From NCBI GenBank assembly GCA_041635755.1, contig JBFKUL010000216.1:1-5413 (forward strand): a stretch of DNA of 5,413 bases, given 5' to 3'. The position numbers and the translations under genes were made by a program. Source of the DNA: JBFKUL01 sp041635755. GTDB lineage: Bacteria; Pseudomonadota; Gammaproteobacteria; Burkholderiales; SG8-39. Of this stretch, positions 1-5,413 are shown one piece after another. The notes beneath the pieces were generated by a model. That model saw nothing but the letters and a program-made list of their open reading frames with translations, was not told the origin of the DNA and did not search any database. Within the stretch, counting starts at the first letter, position 1, and every line of letters begins with the position of its first letter.

Positions 1-1
1 C

Positions 2-763
2 TCGCGCATGTACGTGTTCGAGAACGACGCGGGTCGGCCGCGCCTTGCATCGGATTTCTACGTGACGCTCGGCAAGCGCGGCATCGAAAAGACCCGCGAG
101 GGCGACCAGAAGACCCCGGTCGGGGTGTATCACGTGACCGCCAATCTGCCGCGCCAGAAGCTCACGGATTTCTACGGTTCGGGCGCGTACCCGATCAACT
201 ATCCGAACGAGTGGGACCGGCGTCTGGGTCGCAACGGCTACGGCATCTGGCTTCACGGCGTTCCTTCAGATACCTACAGCCGGCCGCCGCGCGCGAGCGA
301 CGGCTGCATCGTGCTGTCGAACGGGGACTTGAACGCCGTTGGGCGTTATGTCCAGGTCGGACGCACACCCGTGATCATTGCCGACGAAATCGAGTGGAGC
401 GACCGCGCGACCCAGGACGCAGACCGCGATACGCTCGCCAAGGCCCTTGAGGGCTGGCGCAGCGACTGGGAAAGCCGTGACACCGATCGCTACCTCGCAC
501 ACTACTCGCCCCGCTTCCGCTCGCCGGACCAGGACCTGGGGACCTGGTCCGCCCACAAGCGCAAAGTGAACGCAGCCAAGAACTGGATCAAGGTCGGCGT
601 TTCCGATGTGTCGATGTTCCGTTATCCGCGCGAACGCGATTTTGTCGTCGTCTCGTTCGAGCAGGACTACCGCTCGAGCTCGTTCTCCAACGTCATGCGC
701 AAGCGCCAGTTCTGGACCAAGGAAGGCGGGCACTGGAAGATCATCTACGAAGGCGCCGGGTGA
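2..763 (+). CDS. L,D-transpeptidase (YkuD) with C-terminal NTF2-like domain, 5'-partial
   Basis: Periplasmic or envelope-associated L,D-transpeptidase-family protein; such enzymes use a catalytic cysteine to form or edit peptidoglycan cross-links or attach proteins. The frame is open to the left edge, so the ATG at 8 is probably an internal methionine and the N-terminus lies outside the window. Numbering from that ATG, residues 1-125 are a YkuD catalytic domain: GDQKTPVGVY (32-41), INYPNEWDRR (63-72), GIWLHG with His83, and SDGC with candidate nucleophile Cys100. The usual SHGC motif is replaced by SDGC, a variant I associate with the YafK/Cds6-like branch. Residues about 141-251 form an NTF2-like domain (WRSDWESRDTDRYLAHYS near the start, FWTKEGGHWKIIYEG at the end). 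The stop is 34 nt before the prolyl isomerase gene, so co-transcription is plausible. Family call is confident; the exact substrate cannot be read from sequence. Confidence 0.88.
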   Translation, partial: SRMYVFENDAGRPRLASDFYVTLGKRGIEKTREGDQKTPVGVYHVTANLPRQKLTDFYGSGAYPINYPNEWDRRLGRNGYGIWLHGVPSDTYSRPPRASDGCIVLSNGDLNAVGRYVQVGRTPVIIADEIEWSDRATQDADRDTLAKALEGWRSDWESRDTDRYLAHYSPRFRSPDQDLGTWSAHKRKVNAAKNWIKVGVSDVSMFRYPRERDFVVVSFEQDYRSSSFSNVMRKRQFWTKEGGHWKIIYEGAG

Positions 764-797
764 GCCGCCCGCGCCCAACCTGCACACGGATCGCCCG

Positions 798-1394
798 ATG
801 AAAATATTCGGTTTCTGGAAACCTCTCGTCATGCTTTCTGCAGCCGCAGCCGCACCCGGTGCGCTGGCCGCAGACCCTCAGGTCGATATCAAGACGAACG
901 CCGGCACGATCCGGCTCGAGCTCTATCCGGCCAAGGCGCCCAAGACGGTTGCGAATTTCCTTCAGTACGTTCGCGACGGACATTACAGCGGCACGATCTT
1001 TCACCGTGTGATCGACGGCTTCATGATCCAGGGCGGCGGATTCGAGCCGAGCTTCCGCCAGAAGCCCACGCGTGACCCGATCCCGAACGAGGCGGAGCAA
1101 GGCGTCAAGACCGGGCTGAAGAACGAGGTCGGCACCGTCGCCATGGCGCGCACATCGAACCCGCATTCGGCCACCGCGCAATTCTTCATCAACGTCGGCA
1201 ACAACACGTTCCTGAACTGGGGCGATCCGCGCAGCGACGGCAACGGCTATGCCGTATTCGGCAAGGTAGTCTCGGGGCAAGACGTGGTGACCAAGATCGC
1301 CCGCGCGCCGACCGGCCCCGCGGGCCCCTTTCGCAGCGACGTGCCGCGCGAGTCCGTGGTCATCGAGTCGATGACCGTGGTGGACGCCAAGTAA
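798..1394 (+). CDS. ppiA: Periplasmic cyclophilin-type peptidyl-prolyl cis-trans isomerase
   Basis: Catalyses cis-trans isomerisation of X-Pro bonds and assists folding of exported proteins. The protein is 198 aa. Residues 1-24 look like a Sec signal peptide: Lys2 and Lys8, an apolar core, then GALA followed by ADPQ, with cleavage predicted after Ala24. The mature part is one cyclophilin domain: AKAPKTVANF (45-54), IFHRVIDGFMIQGGGF (67-82) with the catalytic arginine Arg70 and pocket residues Phe75, Met76 and Gln78, SATAQFFINV (124-133), FLNW (138-141), and YAVFGKVVSG near 151-160. The ATG at 798 was chosen because it gives this signal peptide; the frame stays open upstream to 606 but that part overlaps the transpeptidase gene and is not protein-like. 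No strong Shine-Dalgarno site precedes it (only a weak CGGAT). Cytosolic PpiB is the main alternative, but the leader argues for the exported, PpiA-like form. Confidence 0.93.
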   Translation: MKIFGFWKPLVMLSAAAAAPGALAADPQVDIKTNAGTIRLELYPAKAPKTVANFLQYVRDGHYSGTIFHRVIDGFMIQGGGFEPSFRQKPTRDPIPNEAEQGVKTGLKNEVGTVAMARTSNPHSATAQFFINVGNNTFLNWGDPRSDGNGYAVFGKVVSGQDVVTKIARAPTGPAGPFRSDVPRESVVIESMTVVDAK

Positions 1395-1395
1395 A

Positions 1396-1439
1396 CGCGG
1401 GCGCCGCGAACCGGGTTGGTTCCCGGCCGGCGCGCCGCG
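1396..1439 (+). other. GC-rich intercistronic hairpin between ppiA and lpxH
   Basis: The gap after the ppiA stop can fold into a long interrupted hairpin. The outer arms are 1396-1406 and 1428-1439, with one bulged G at 1434. The inner arms are CCGGG at 1411-1415 and CCCGG at 1422-1426, closing a six-base loop TTGGTT. No T tract follows, so it does not resemble a normal intrinsic terminator. It may protect the upstream message from 3' decay, weaken read-through into lpxH, or simply reflect high GC content. Confidence 0.4.
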
Positions 1440-1458
1440 AAGGCTCCGGACTCCCCGC

Positions 1459-2193
1459 GTGTCGCGCGTCCTGCTGATCTCGGATCTGCACCTCTCGGGC
1501 GAACGCCCGGCGATCAACGAGCGGTTTTTTGATTTTCTTCGGGCCTCGGCACGACGCGCCGAGGCGCTGTACGTGCTCGGCGACCTGTTCGAGTACTGGA
1601 TCGGCGACGACGAGCTTGGTGCCGAAGAGGGCGACCCGCTTGGACGGGAAGTGGCCGCCGCTTTCAGCGAGCTGTCGCGTGCTGGGGTCTACGTGGCGCT
1701 GATGCACGGAAATCGTGATTTTCTGCTGGGCGAGCGGTTCTGCAAAGCTGCAGGCGCGCGCCTGCTCGCCGACCCTTTCGTGGCCGAGTTCGACGGTGTA
1801 CGGACGCTTCTTATGCATGGCGATACGCTGTGCACCGACGACTCGGATTACCAGGCATGGCGTCGTATCGCACGCTCTGACAAGTGGCAGCGGGCGTTCC
1901 TGTCCAAGCCGCTCTCGGCGCGCCTGGAAGAGGTCCGTGCGCTACGTGAGCGCAGCAAGGCCAAGATGGCGTCGATGGACGCGGAGATCATGGACGTCAA
2001 TGCCGACGCGGCGCGCGAGGCGCTGCGCGCGCATGACGTCACCCGGCTGATTCATGGTCACACTCACCGTCCCGCACATCATCAGTACCAGGTCGGCGGT
2101 CGCGCTTGCGAAAGGTGGGTGCTCCCGGACTGGTACGAGCGCGGCGGCTATATTGAGATCCTACGAGGTGCACCGCGACTTGTCGTTTTCTGA
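1459..2193 (+). CDS. lpxH: UDP-2,3-diacylglucosamine diphosphatase LpxH
   Basis: Membrane-associated cytoplasmic enzyme of the Raetz lipid A pathway; it hydrolyses UDP-2,3-diacylglucosamine to lipid X (2,3-diacylglucosamine 1-phosphate) and UMP. The 244-aa length suits the family (about 240 aa in E. coli). It is a calcineurin-like metallophosphoesterase with the full set of metal ligands: SDLHL (Asp9, His11), LGDLFEYWIGDD (Asp42), MHGNRDFLLG (Asn85, Arg86), LMHGD (His120) and IHGHTHRP (His199, His201, His203). The central helical lid region, about 126-180, includes LARLEEVR-like and RSKAKMASMD segments that match LpxH and not other phosphoesterases. The start is GTG at 1459: it places SDLHL at the family position, and no ATG, GTG or TTG lies in frame in the 69 nt before it. 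There is no convincing Shine-Dalgarno site, so initiation may be weak or coupled to ppiA translation. Lipid A synthesis confirms a Gram-negative host. Confidence 0.96.
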   Translation: MSRVLLISDLHLSGERPAINERFFDFLRASARRAEALYVLGDLFEYWIGDDELGAEEGDPLGREVAAAFSELSRAGVYVALMHGNRDFLLGERFCKAAGARLLADPFVAEFDGVRTLLMHGDTLCTDDSDYQAWRRIARSDKWQRAFLSKPLSARLEEVRALRERSKAKMASMDAEIMDVNADAAREALRAHDVTRLIHGHTHRPAHHQYQVGGRACERWVLPDWYERGGYIEILRGAPRLVVF

Positions 2194-2219
2194 GACGCGC
2201 CGCGACGCGCCCGTTTCAA

Positions 2220-2239
2220 AGGGGCGGGCGGACGCCCCT
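2220..2239. terminator. Candidate bidirectional terminator between convergent lpxH and metZ
   Basis: The 65-nt gap between the two converging stop codons contains a perfect 7-bp inverted repeat, AGGGGCG (2220-2226) and CGCCCCT (2233-2239), around the loop GGCGGA. Read on the minus strand it is followed by TTTGAAAC; read on the plus strand by ATACCGTTTG. The T tracts are short, so the site is either a weak two-way intrinsic terminator or a 3'-end stabilising hairpin. Its position favours a role in ending both transcripts. Confidence 0.5.
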
Positions 2240-2258
2240 ATACCGTTTGCACCGCGCA

Positions 2259-3431
2259 CTACCCCAGCCCGCGCGCGAGGTCCGCGCGCAGGTCCGCGAC
2301 CGCCTCCAATCCCACGGCAAGCCGCACCAGGCCTTCGGAAATACCGGCCGCGGCGCGAGCTTCCGGGCTGATCCGCCCGTGCGTGGTGCTCGCCGGATGG
2401 GTAATCGTCGTCTTCACGTCGCCCAGATTGCCGGTGATCGAGATCAGGCGCGTGGCGTCGATCATCCGCCAGGCGGCATCGCGGCCCCCCCGGACCTCGA
2501 AGGACACGATTGCGCCGCCGGCGCGCTGCTGGCGCTTCGCCAGCGCGTACTGCGGATGCGATTCCAGCCCCGGGTAGAACACGCGCGAAACGGCAGGCTG
2601 CGCCTCGAGCCAGCGCGCGAGCTCGAGCGCGCTCGCCGATTGGGCAAACATGCGCAACTCCAGGGTCTCGAGGCCCTTCAGGATTACCCAGGCGTTGAAA
2701 GGCGAGAGTGAAGGACCGGCCGTACGCAGAAAACCGAATACCCCGTCCATGACGAGCGCACGCGCGCCGAGCACCGCGCCGCCAAGCACTCGGCCTTGCC
2801 CATCCAGGTACTTGGTCGCGGAGTGTACGACCAGGTCGGCGCCGAGCTCGAGCGGACGCTGCAATGCAGGCGTGCAGAAGCAATTGTCCACCACAAGTAA
2901 TGCCTTGTGCTGCCTTGCCAGAGTGGAAATCGCCGCAAGGTCGGCGACTTCACCGAGCGGGTTCGACGGCGTCTCGAGAAACAGCATCTTGGTGTTCGGA
3001 CGCAGCGCCCGTTGCCATGCGGCGAGGTCGGTCGCCGCGACGAAGGTGGTTTCGACGCCAAAGCGCGTCAACACGCCGGAGAACAGCTGCACGGTCGCGC
3101 CGAACACCGCGTTCGAGCACACCACGTGGTCGCCGCTGCGCAGCAGCGCCATCGCGGTGGCGAGGATCGCCGACATGCCCGAAGCGGTGGCCACGCACGC
3201 CTCGGCGCCCTCCAAGGCGGCAAGGCGCGATTGCAGCATTGAAACGGTCGGATTGCTGAAGCGCGAGTAGACAAAGCCATCGCCGCTGCCGGTGAAGCGC
3301 GCGGCCGCCTGCGCTGCGCTTTCGAACACGAAGCTCGAAGTCAGGAACAGCGCTTCGCTGTGCTCGTTGAATTCGGTGCGCGTCTGCCCAGCGCGCACGC
3401 CCTTGGTTGCAAGCTCGTAGTCAGGTTCCAT
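2259..3431 (-). CDS. metZ: O-succinylhomoserine sulfhydrylase (PLP enzyme of direct methionine synthesis)
   Basis: Cytoplasmic Cys/Met-metabolism PLP enzyme of 390 aa, the normal size for MetZ. It joins sulfide to O-succinylhomoserine to make homocysteine, bypassing cystathionine. Visible motifs: YSRFSNPT (55-62), with Tyr55 and Arg57 expected to hold the cofactor phosphate of the neighbouring subunit; ATASGMSAI (81-89); ETPSNP (153-158); VVDNCF with Asp182, which pairs with the PLP ring nitrogen; HSATKYLDGQGR with the Schiff-base Lys207; SITGNLGDVKTTITHP (331-346); and SEGLVRLAVGLE with Arg370 for the substrate carboxylate. The GQGRVLGG stretch after the lysine is typical of MetZ; MetB, MetC or MetY are less likely but not excluded by eye. 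The start ATG is at 3431, with GAGGAA seven bases upstream. The frame stays open for 39 codons further upstream, but that part covers the riboswitch and is not coding. Control is most likely by the SAM-II riboswitch and terminator in its leader. Confidence 0.94.
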   Translation of the reverse strand: MEPDYELATKGVRAGQTRTEFNEHSEALFLTSSFVFESAAQAAARFTGSGDGFVYSRFSNPTVSMLQSRLAALEGAEACVATASGMSAILATAMALLRSGDHVVCSNAVFGATVQLFSGVLTRFGVETTFVAATDLAAWQRALRPNTKMLFLETPSNPLGEVADLAAISTLARQHKALLVVDNCFCTPALQRPLELGADLVVHSATKYLDGQGRVLGGAVLGARALVMDGVFGFLRTAGPSLSPFNAWVILKGLETLELRMFAQSASALELARWLEAQPAVSRVFYPGLESHPQYALAKRQQRAGGAIVSFEVRGGRDAAWRMIDATRLISITGNLGDVKTTITHPASTTHGRISPEARAAAGISEGLVRLAVGLEAVADLRADLARGLG

Positions 3432-3438
3432 GGTTCGG

Positions 3439-3444
3439 TTCCTC
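3439..3444 (-). promoter_or_regulatory. Ribosome binding site of metZ
   Basis: Read on the minus strand this is GAGGAA, seven bases before the ATG at 3431. It settles the start of metZ against the longer frame. It lies downstream of the terminator hairpin and is not part of the aptamer, so the riboswitch need not act by hiding this site directly. Confidence 0.85.
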
Positions 3445-3459
3445 GGCTCGCGAGCGCAC

Positions 3460-3487
3460 AAAAAAACCCGGCTAAGGCGACCGGGTT
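3460..3487 (-). terminator. Intrinsic terminator in metZ leader (riboswitch expression platform, also downstream of purF)
   Basis: On the minus strand, AACCCGG (3487-3481), a nine-base loop (3480-3472) and CCGGGUU (3471-3465) form a perfect 7-bp stem that runs into seven consecutive U (3466-3460). This is a textbook Rho-independent terminator. It begins five bases after the aptamer ends and stops about 15 bases before the metZ Shine-Dalgarno site, so it would block metZ transcription when formed. It can also catch transcripts reading through from purF, whose stop codon is 116 bases upstream. Confidence 0.9.
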
Positions 3488-3503
3488 CTCGGCACGCTTT
3501 AGC
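3471..3503 (-). promoter_or_regulatory. Candidate antiterminator helix overlapping aptamer and terminator
   Basis: Read on the minus strand, GCUAAAGCG (3503-3495, the 3' pseudoknot strand of the aptamer) can pair with CGCCUUAGC (3479-3471, the terminator loop plus the first base of its 3' arm). Eight of nine positions are Watson-Crick, with one A-C mismatch. The helix encloses the 5' arm of the terminator in its loop, so it should exclude terminator formation. SAM binding, which locks the same strand into the pseudoknot, would release the terminator. The pairing is visible in sequence; its function is inferred. Confidence 0.6.
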
Positions 3504-3548
3504 TGTATTTGTTATGCGCCCGCAAGCTGTGGTGTCAAATCGGCGCAA
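3493..3548 (-). promoter_or_regulatory. SAM-II (SAM-alpha) riboswitch aptamer upstream of metZ
   Basis: S-adenosylmethionine-sensing RNA that lowers expression of methionine synthesis genes. On the minus strand, P1 is UGCGCC (3547-3542) with GGCGCA (3520-3515), a perfect 6-bp helix. It is followed by the characteristic GAUUUGA loop segment (3541-3535). The H-type pseudoknot forms between CACAGCUUGC (3531-3522) and GCUAAAGCGUG (3503-3493): CAC with GUG, GCUU with AAGC, and GC with GC, leaving a bulged A and the A-U step that SAM-II uses in its binding site. The linker AUAACAAAUACA (3515-3504) and the GCUAAAG segment closely match the SAM-II consensus as I remember it. SAM-V shares a similar core and is the main alternative. 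The gene it controls, metZ, is a classic target. SAM-II is best known from alphaproteobacteria, so this probable betaproteobacterial case is less common. Confidence 0.9.
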
Positions 3549-3553
3549 TCCGG

Positions 3554-3582
3554 ATTGTAACGATGCTTCGCGCGTCCGCCAA
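3554..3582 (-). promoter_or_regulatory. Sigma70-type promoter of metZ
   Basis: On the minus strand, TTGGCG (3582-3577; four of six to TTGACA) and TACAAT (3559-3554; five of six to TATAAT) are exactly 17 bases apart. The predicted start falls around 3549-3547, at the first base of the riboswitch P1 helix. The transcript would therefore begin directly with the aptamer. This gives metZ its own regulated transcript, separate from cvpA-purF. The element lies wholly within the purF-metZ gap. Confidence 0.75.
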
Positions 3583-3602
3583 GTCCTCCGGCTGCCCGGG
3601 CG

Positions 3603-5123
3603 TCAGCGCGCCGCGACCAGATTCAGATCGAGCTGCGCGCCCTCGCCGTCGTCGCTCGCGTCGCGGGCCTCGTCGCGGCGCGTCTCGATCGCGGTGAGAT
3701 AGTCGCTGGTTACATCGCCCGTGACGTAGTGTCCGTCGAAGCAGGAGGTCTCGAAGCTGGTGAGCCGCGGATTCACGCGCCGCACGGCGTCTTTCAGCGC
3801 GTCGAGGTCCTGATAGATCAGCGCGTCCGCGCCAATTTCACGCGCCACTTCGTCCTCGGTGCGATGCGACGCGATCAACTCGGCGCGCGTCGGCATGTCG
3901 ATGCCGTAGACGTTGGGGAAGCGCACCGGCGGCGCCGCAGAGGCGAAGAACACCTTGCGCGCGCCCGATTCGCGCGCCATCTGGACGATCTCCCGGCTGG
4001 TCGTGCCGCGCACGATCGAGTCGTCCACCAGGAGCACATTCTTGCCCCTGAACTCCATGGAGATCGCGTTGAGCTTCTGGCGCACCGAGCGGCTGCGCAC
4101 CGCCTGGCCCGGCATGATGAAGGTTCGCCCAATATAGCGGTTCTTGACGAATCCTTCACGGTACGGCACGCCCAGGCCAAGCGCCAGCTGCAGCGCCGAA
4201 GGGCGGCTCGAGTCCGGAATCGGAATCACGACATCGATGTCGAGGTGCTGATAGTGTCGCCGGATCTTCTCGGCGAGCTTCTCGCCCATGACCAGGCGCG
4301 CTTCGTACACCGAAGCACCGTCGAGCAGGGAATCGGGCCGCGCGAGGTAGACATACTCGAAGATGCAGGGATTCAAGCTCGCGCGCGGCGCGCACTGCTG
4401 GCTGTAGAAGTTGCCGTCCTCGTCGATCAGCACCGCCTCGCCCGGCGCGATGTCGCGCAGCACGCGGAAGCCGAGCGCGTCCACCGCCACCGATTCCGAG
4501 GCCACCATGTACTCGGTGCCCAGCTCGGTCTCGTTGTAGCCGATGACCGCCGGCCGGATGCCATACGGATCGCGGAACGCGAGCACCCCGTAGCCGGCGA
4601 TCATGGCAATCACGGCATAGGCGCCGCGGCAGCGACGGTGCACGTTCGCGACCGCGGTGAAGATCGTCTGCGGATCCAGATGCAGCTTCACGGAGGTGCT
4701 CTCGAGCTCATGCGCCAGGACATTGAGCAGCACCTCGGAGTCCGAGTTCGTGTTGATATGCCGGAGATCCTGCCGGAACATCTCCTCCTTGAGCTGTTCG
4801 GCGTTGGTCAAGTTGCCGTTGTGCCCCAGGACGATGCCGAAGGGGGAATTGACGTAAAAGGGCTGCGCCTCCGCGCTGTTGAATGCGGATCCCGCAGTCG
4901 GGTAGCGGCAGTGGGCGATGCCGACGTTTCCCGACAGCGAGCGCATGTTTCGCGTGCGGAAGACGTCGCGCACCATGCCGCTCGCCTTCTGCATGTGGAA
5001 GGTCTTATGCTCGCTGGTGACGATGCCCGCAGCGTCCTGGCCGCGGTGCTGCAGCAGCAGCAGGCCGTCGTAGAGCAGTTGGTTGACAGGCGAACGAGCG
5101 ACGATGCCCAGAATGCCACACAT
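3603..5123 (-). CDS. purF: Amidophosphoribosyltransferase (glutamine PRPP amidotransferase)
   Basis: Cytoplasmic enzyme of the first committed step of purine synthesis: PRPP plus glutamine gives 5-phosphoribosylamine. It has 506 aa, close to the E. coli enzyme. The N-terminal Ntn-hydrolase glutaminase domain (about 2-235) starts MCGILGI, with catalytic Cys2 exposed once Met is removed; it also has QHRGQDAAGI (25-34), HNGNLTN (101-107), NSDSE (126-130) and FRDPYGIRP (183-191). The C-terminal phosphoribosyltransferase domain has IPIPDSSRPSA (300-310), the PRPP loop VLLVDDSIVRGTTS (363-376) and GIDMPTRAEL (407-416). No propeptide precedes Cys2, which places it with the E. coli type, not the B. 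subtilis iron-sulfur type. The final 20 or so residues are acidic and variable. The ATG at 5123 has GGGAG (5137-5133) nine bases upstream. It follows cvpA by 26 nt, so the two are probably co-transcribed. Confidence 0.97.
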   Translation of the reverse strand: MCGILGIVARSPVNQLLYDGLLLLQHRGQDAAGIVTSEHKTFHMQKASGMVRDVFRTRNMRSLSGNVGIAHCRYPTAGSAFNSAEAQPFYVNSPFGIVLGHNGNLTNAEQLKEEMFRQDLRHINTNSDSEVLLNVLAHELESTSVKLHLDPQTIFTAVANVHRRCRGAYAVIAMIAGYGVLAFRDPYGIRPAVIGYNETELGTEYMVASESVAVDALGFRVLRDIAPGEAVLIDEDGNFYSQQCAPRASLNPCIFEYVYLARPDSLLDGASVYEARLVMGEKLAEKIRRHYQHLDIDVVIPIPDSSRPSALQLALGLGVPYREGFVKNRYIGRTFIMPGQAVRSRSVRQKLNAISMEFRGKNVLLVDDSIVRGTTSREIVQMARESGARKVFFASAAPPVRFPNVYGIDMPTRAELIASHRTEDEVAREIGADALIYQDLDALKDAVRRVNPRLTSFETSCFDGHYVTGDVTSDYLTAIETRRDEARDASDDGEGAQLDLNLVAAR

Positions 5124-5132
5124 AGGGGCCGG

Positions 5133-5137
5133 CTCCC
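5133..5137 (-). promoter_or_regulatory. Ribosome binding site of purF
   Basis: On the minus strand, GGGAG lies nine bases before the purF ATG at 5123, within the 26-nt gap after the cvpA stop. It supports the chosen start, which leaves the catalytic cysteine at position 2. Confidence 0.7.
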
Positions 5138-5149
5138 GGTACCTAAGGC

Positions 5150-5413
5150 CTAATCATAGCGCAGCCGCTCGGCGAACGTATTCGGCAGCCAGGGTCGCAG
5201 GGCGAGCGACACGTGCGCCAGGGGCGCACCGCTGACCGAACCGCGCCACAGGGGTTCTCGCGGCAGGCCCGTGAGGCCGGCCAGCAGTGCGAAGGCAAGC
5301 ACGATCAGCAGTCCGCGCGCAACACCGAAAAGAGAGCCAAGCGTTCGATCGAGCCCCCCCAGGCCGACCACCTTGATGATCTTCGAGAGCAACAGCGCGA
5401 TCAGCGTGGTCAC
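5150..5413 (-). CDS. cvpA: CvpA family membrane protein, C-terminal part (5'-partial)
   Basis: Inner-membrane protein named for colicin V production in E. coli; its molecular role is unsettled. Only the last 87 residues are in the window, and the frame runs off the right edge. The codon at 5413 is GTG but is most likely an internal valine, since CvpA proteins are about 160 aa with several membrane spans. Recognisable parts are the end of one hydrophobic segment (TLIALLLSKIIKVVGL), the family hallmark GLGGLDRTLGSLFGVARG (17-34), a second span (GLLIVLAFALLAGLTGL, about 34-50), and the terminal PWLPNTFAERLRYD typical of the family. Its place directly before purF is the widespread proteobacterial arrangement and supports the call. 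The stop is TAG at 5150-5152. Confidence 0.88.
   Translation of the reverse strand: MTTLIALLLSKIIKVVGLGGLDRTLGSLFGVARGLLIVLAFALLAGLTGLPREPLWRGSVSGAPLAHVSLALRPWLPNTFAERLRYD

Noticed and set aside
606..797. Upstream extension of the cyclophilin frame inside the transpeptidase gene
   Set aside because: It overlaps the transpeptidase coding sequence, is Ser/Arg-rich shadow translation, and would bury the clear signal peptide starting at 798.
741..1517. Minus-strand open frame of 258 codons opposite ppiA
   Set aside because: It is antisense to ppiA, Arg-rich and low in complexity, has no recognisable motif, and spans the ends of three real plus-strand genes.
2190..2215. Short direct repeat GACGCGCC just after lpxH
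   Set aside because: Two copies of eight GC-rich bases are expected by chance at this composition, and nothing links them to a mobile element or binding site.
2161..2883. Minus-strand frame of 240 codons overlapping metZ and the lpxH end
   Set aside because: It is a different frame of the metZ strand, with Arg/Ala-rich translation and no family motif, and it crosses the convergent gap; metZ explains the region fully.
3432..3548. 39-codon upstream extension of metZ starting at a TTG
   Set aside because: The segment covers the riboswitch aptamer and terminator, its translation is not MetZ-like, and a strong GAGGAA site marks the ATG at 3431 instead.
5040..5062. CTG/CAG-type triplet run near the purF start
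   Set aside because: It encodes the conserved LLLLQHRGQD region of PurF, so it reflects leucine and glutamine codons and not an independent repeat.
3729..5153. Long plus-strand open frame of 474 codons opposite purF
   Set aside because: It lies wholly antisense to a clear purF gene. The translation is rich in Arg, His, Ala and Val with no domain pattern, as expected from the mirror frame of a GC-rich gene.

Overview
The window is a GC-rich stretch of about 5.4 kb, roughly two-thirds G+C by eye, packed with ordinary chromosomal genes. The order cvpA-purF-metZ on the minus strand, facing ppiA-lpxH on the plus strand, together with E. coli-type LpxH, PurF and cyclophilin sequences, points to a Gram-negative proteobacterium, most likely a betaproteobacterium. 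This is inferred from gene content and order; no search was run. No mobile element, CRISPR array, tRNA or rRNA gene was seen.

Left half, plus strand (1-2193). The window opens inside a gene for an L,D-transpeptidase with a C-terminal NTF2-like domain. A periplasmic cyclophilin-type prolyl isomerase with a signal peptide follows 34 nt later. After a 64-nt gap that can fold into a GC-rich hairpin comes lpxH, the UDP-2,3-diacylglucosamine pyrophosphatase of lipid A synthesis. All three gene products serve the cell envelope: peptidoglycan or envelope modification, periplasmic folding and lipopolysaccharide. The plus-strand genes converge on metZ across a 65-nt gap holding a candidate two-way terminator hairpin.

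Right half, minus strand (2259-5413). The end of cvpA and the whole of purF are 26 nt apart and look like one operon. Downstream, a 171-nt gap separates purF from metZ (O-succinylhomoserine sulfhydrylase). This gap is the most informative part of the window. It holds a good sigma70-type promoter (3554-3582), a SAM-II class riboswitch aptamer (3493-3548) beginning almost at the predicted transcription start, an intrinsic terminator with a U tract (3460-3487), and a strong Shine-Dalgarno site before the metZ ATG. The 3' pseudoknot strand of the aptamer can also pair with the terminator loop, which gives a complete model for SAM-controlled transcription attenuation of methionine synthesis.

The riboswitch belongs to a known class. 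What merits a second look is the terminator-based expression platform and the probable betaproteobacterial host. I found no evidence of a wholly new system here.
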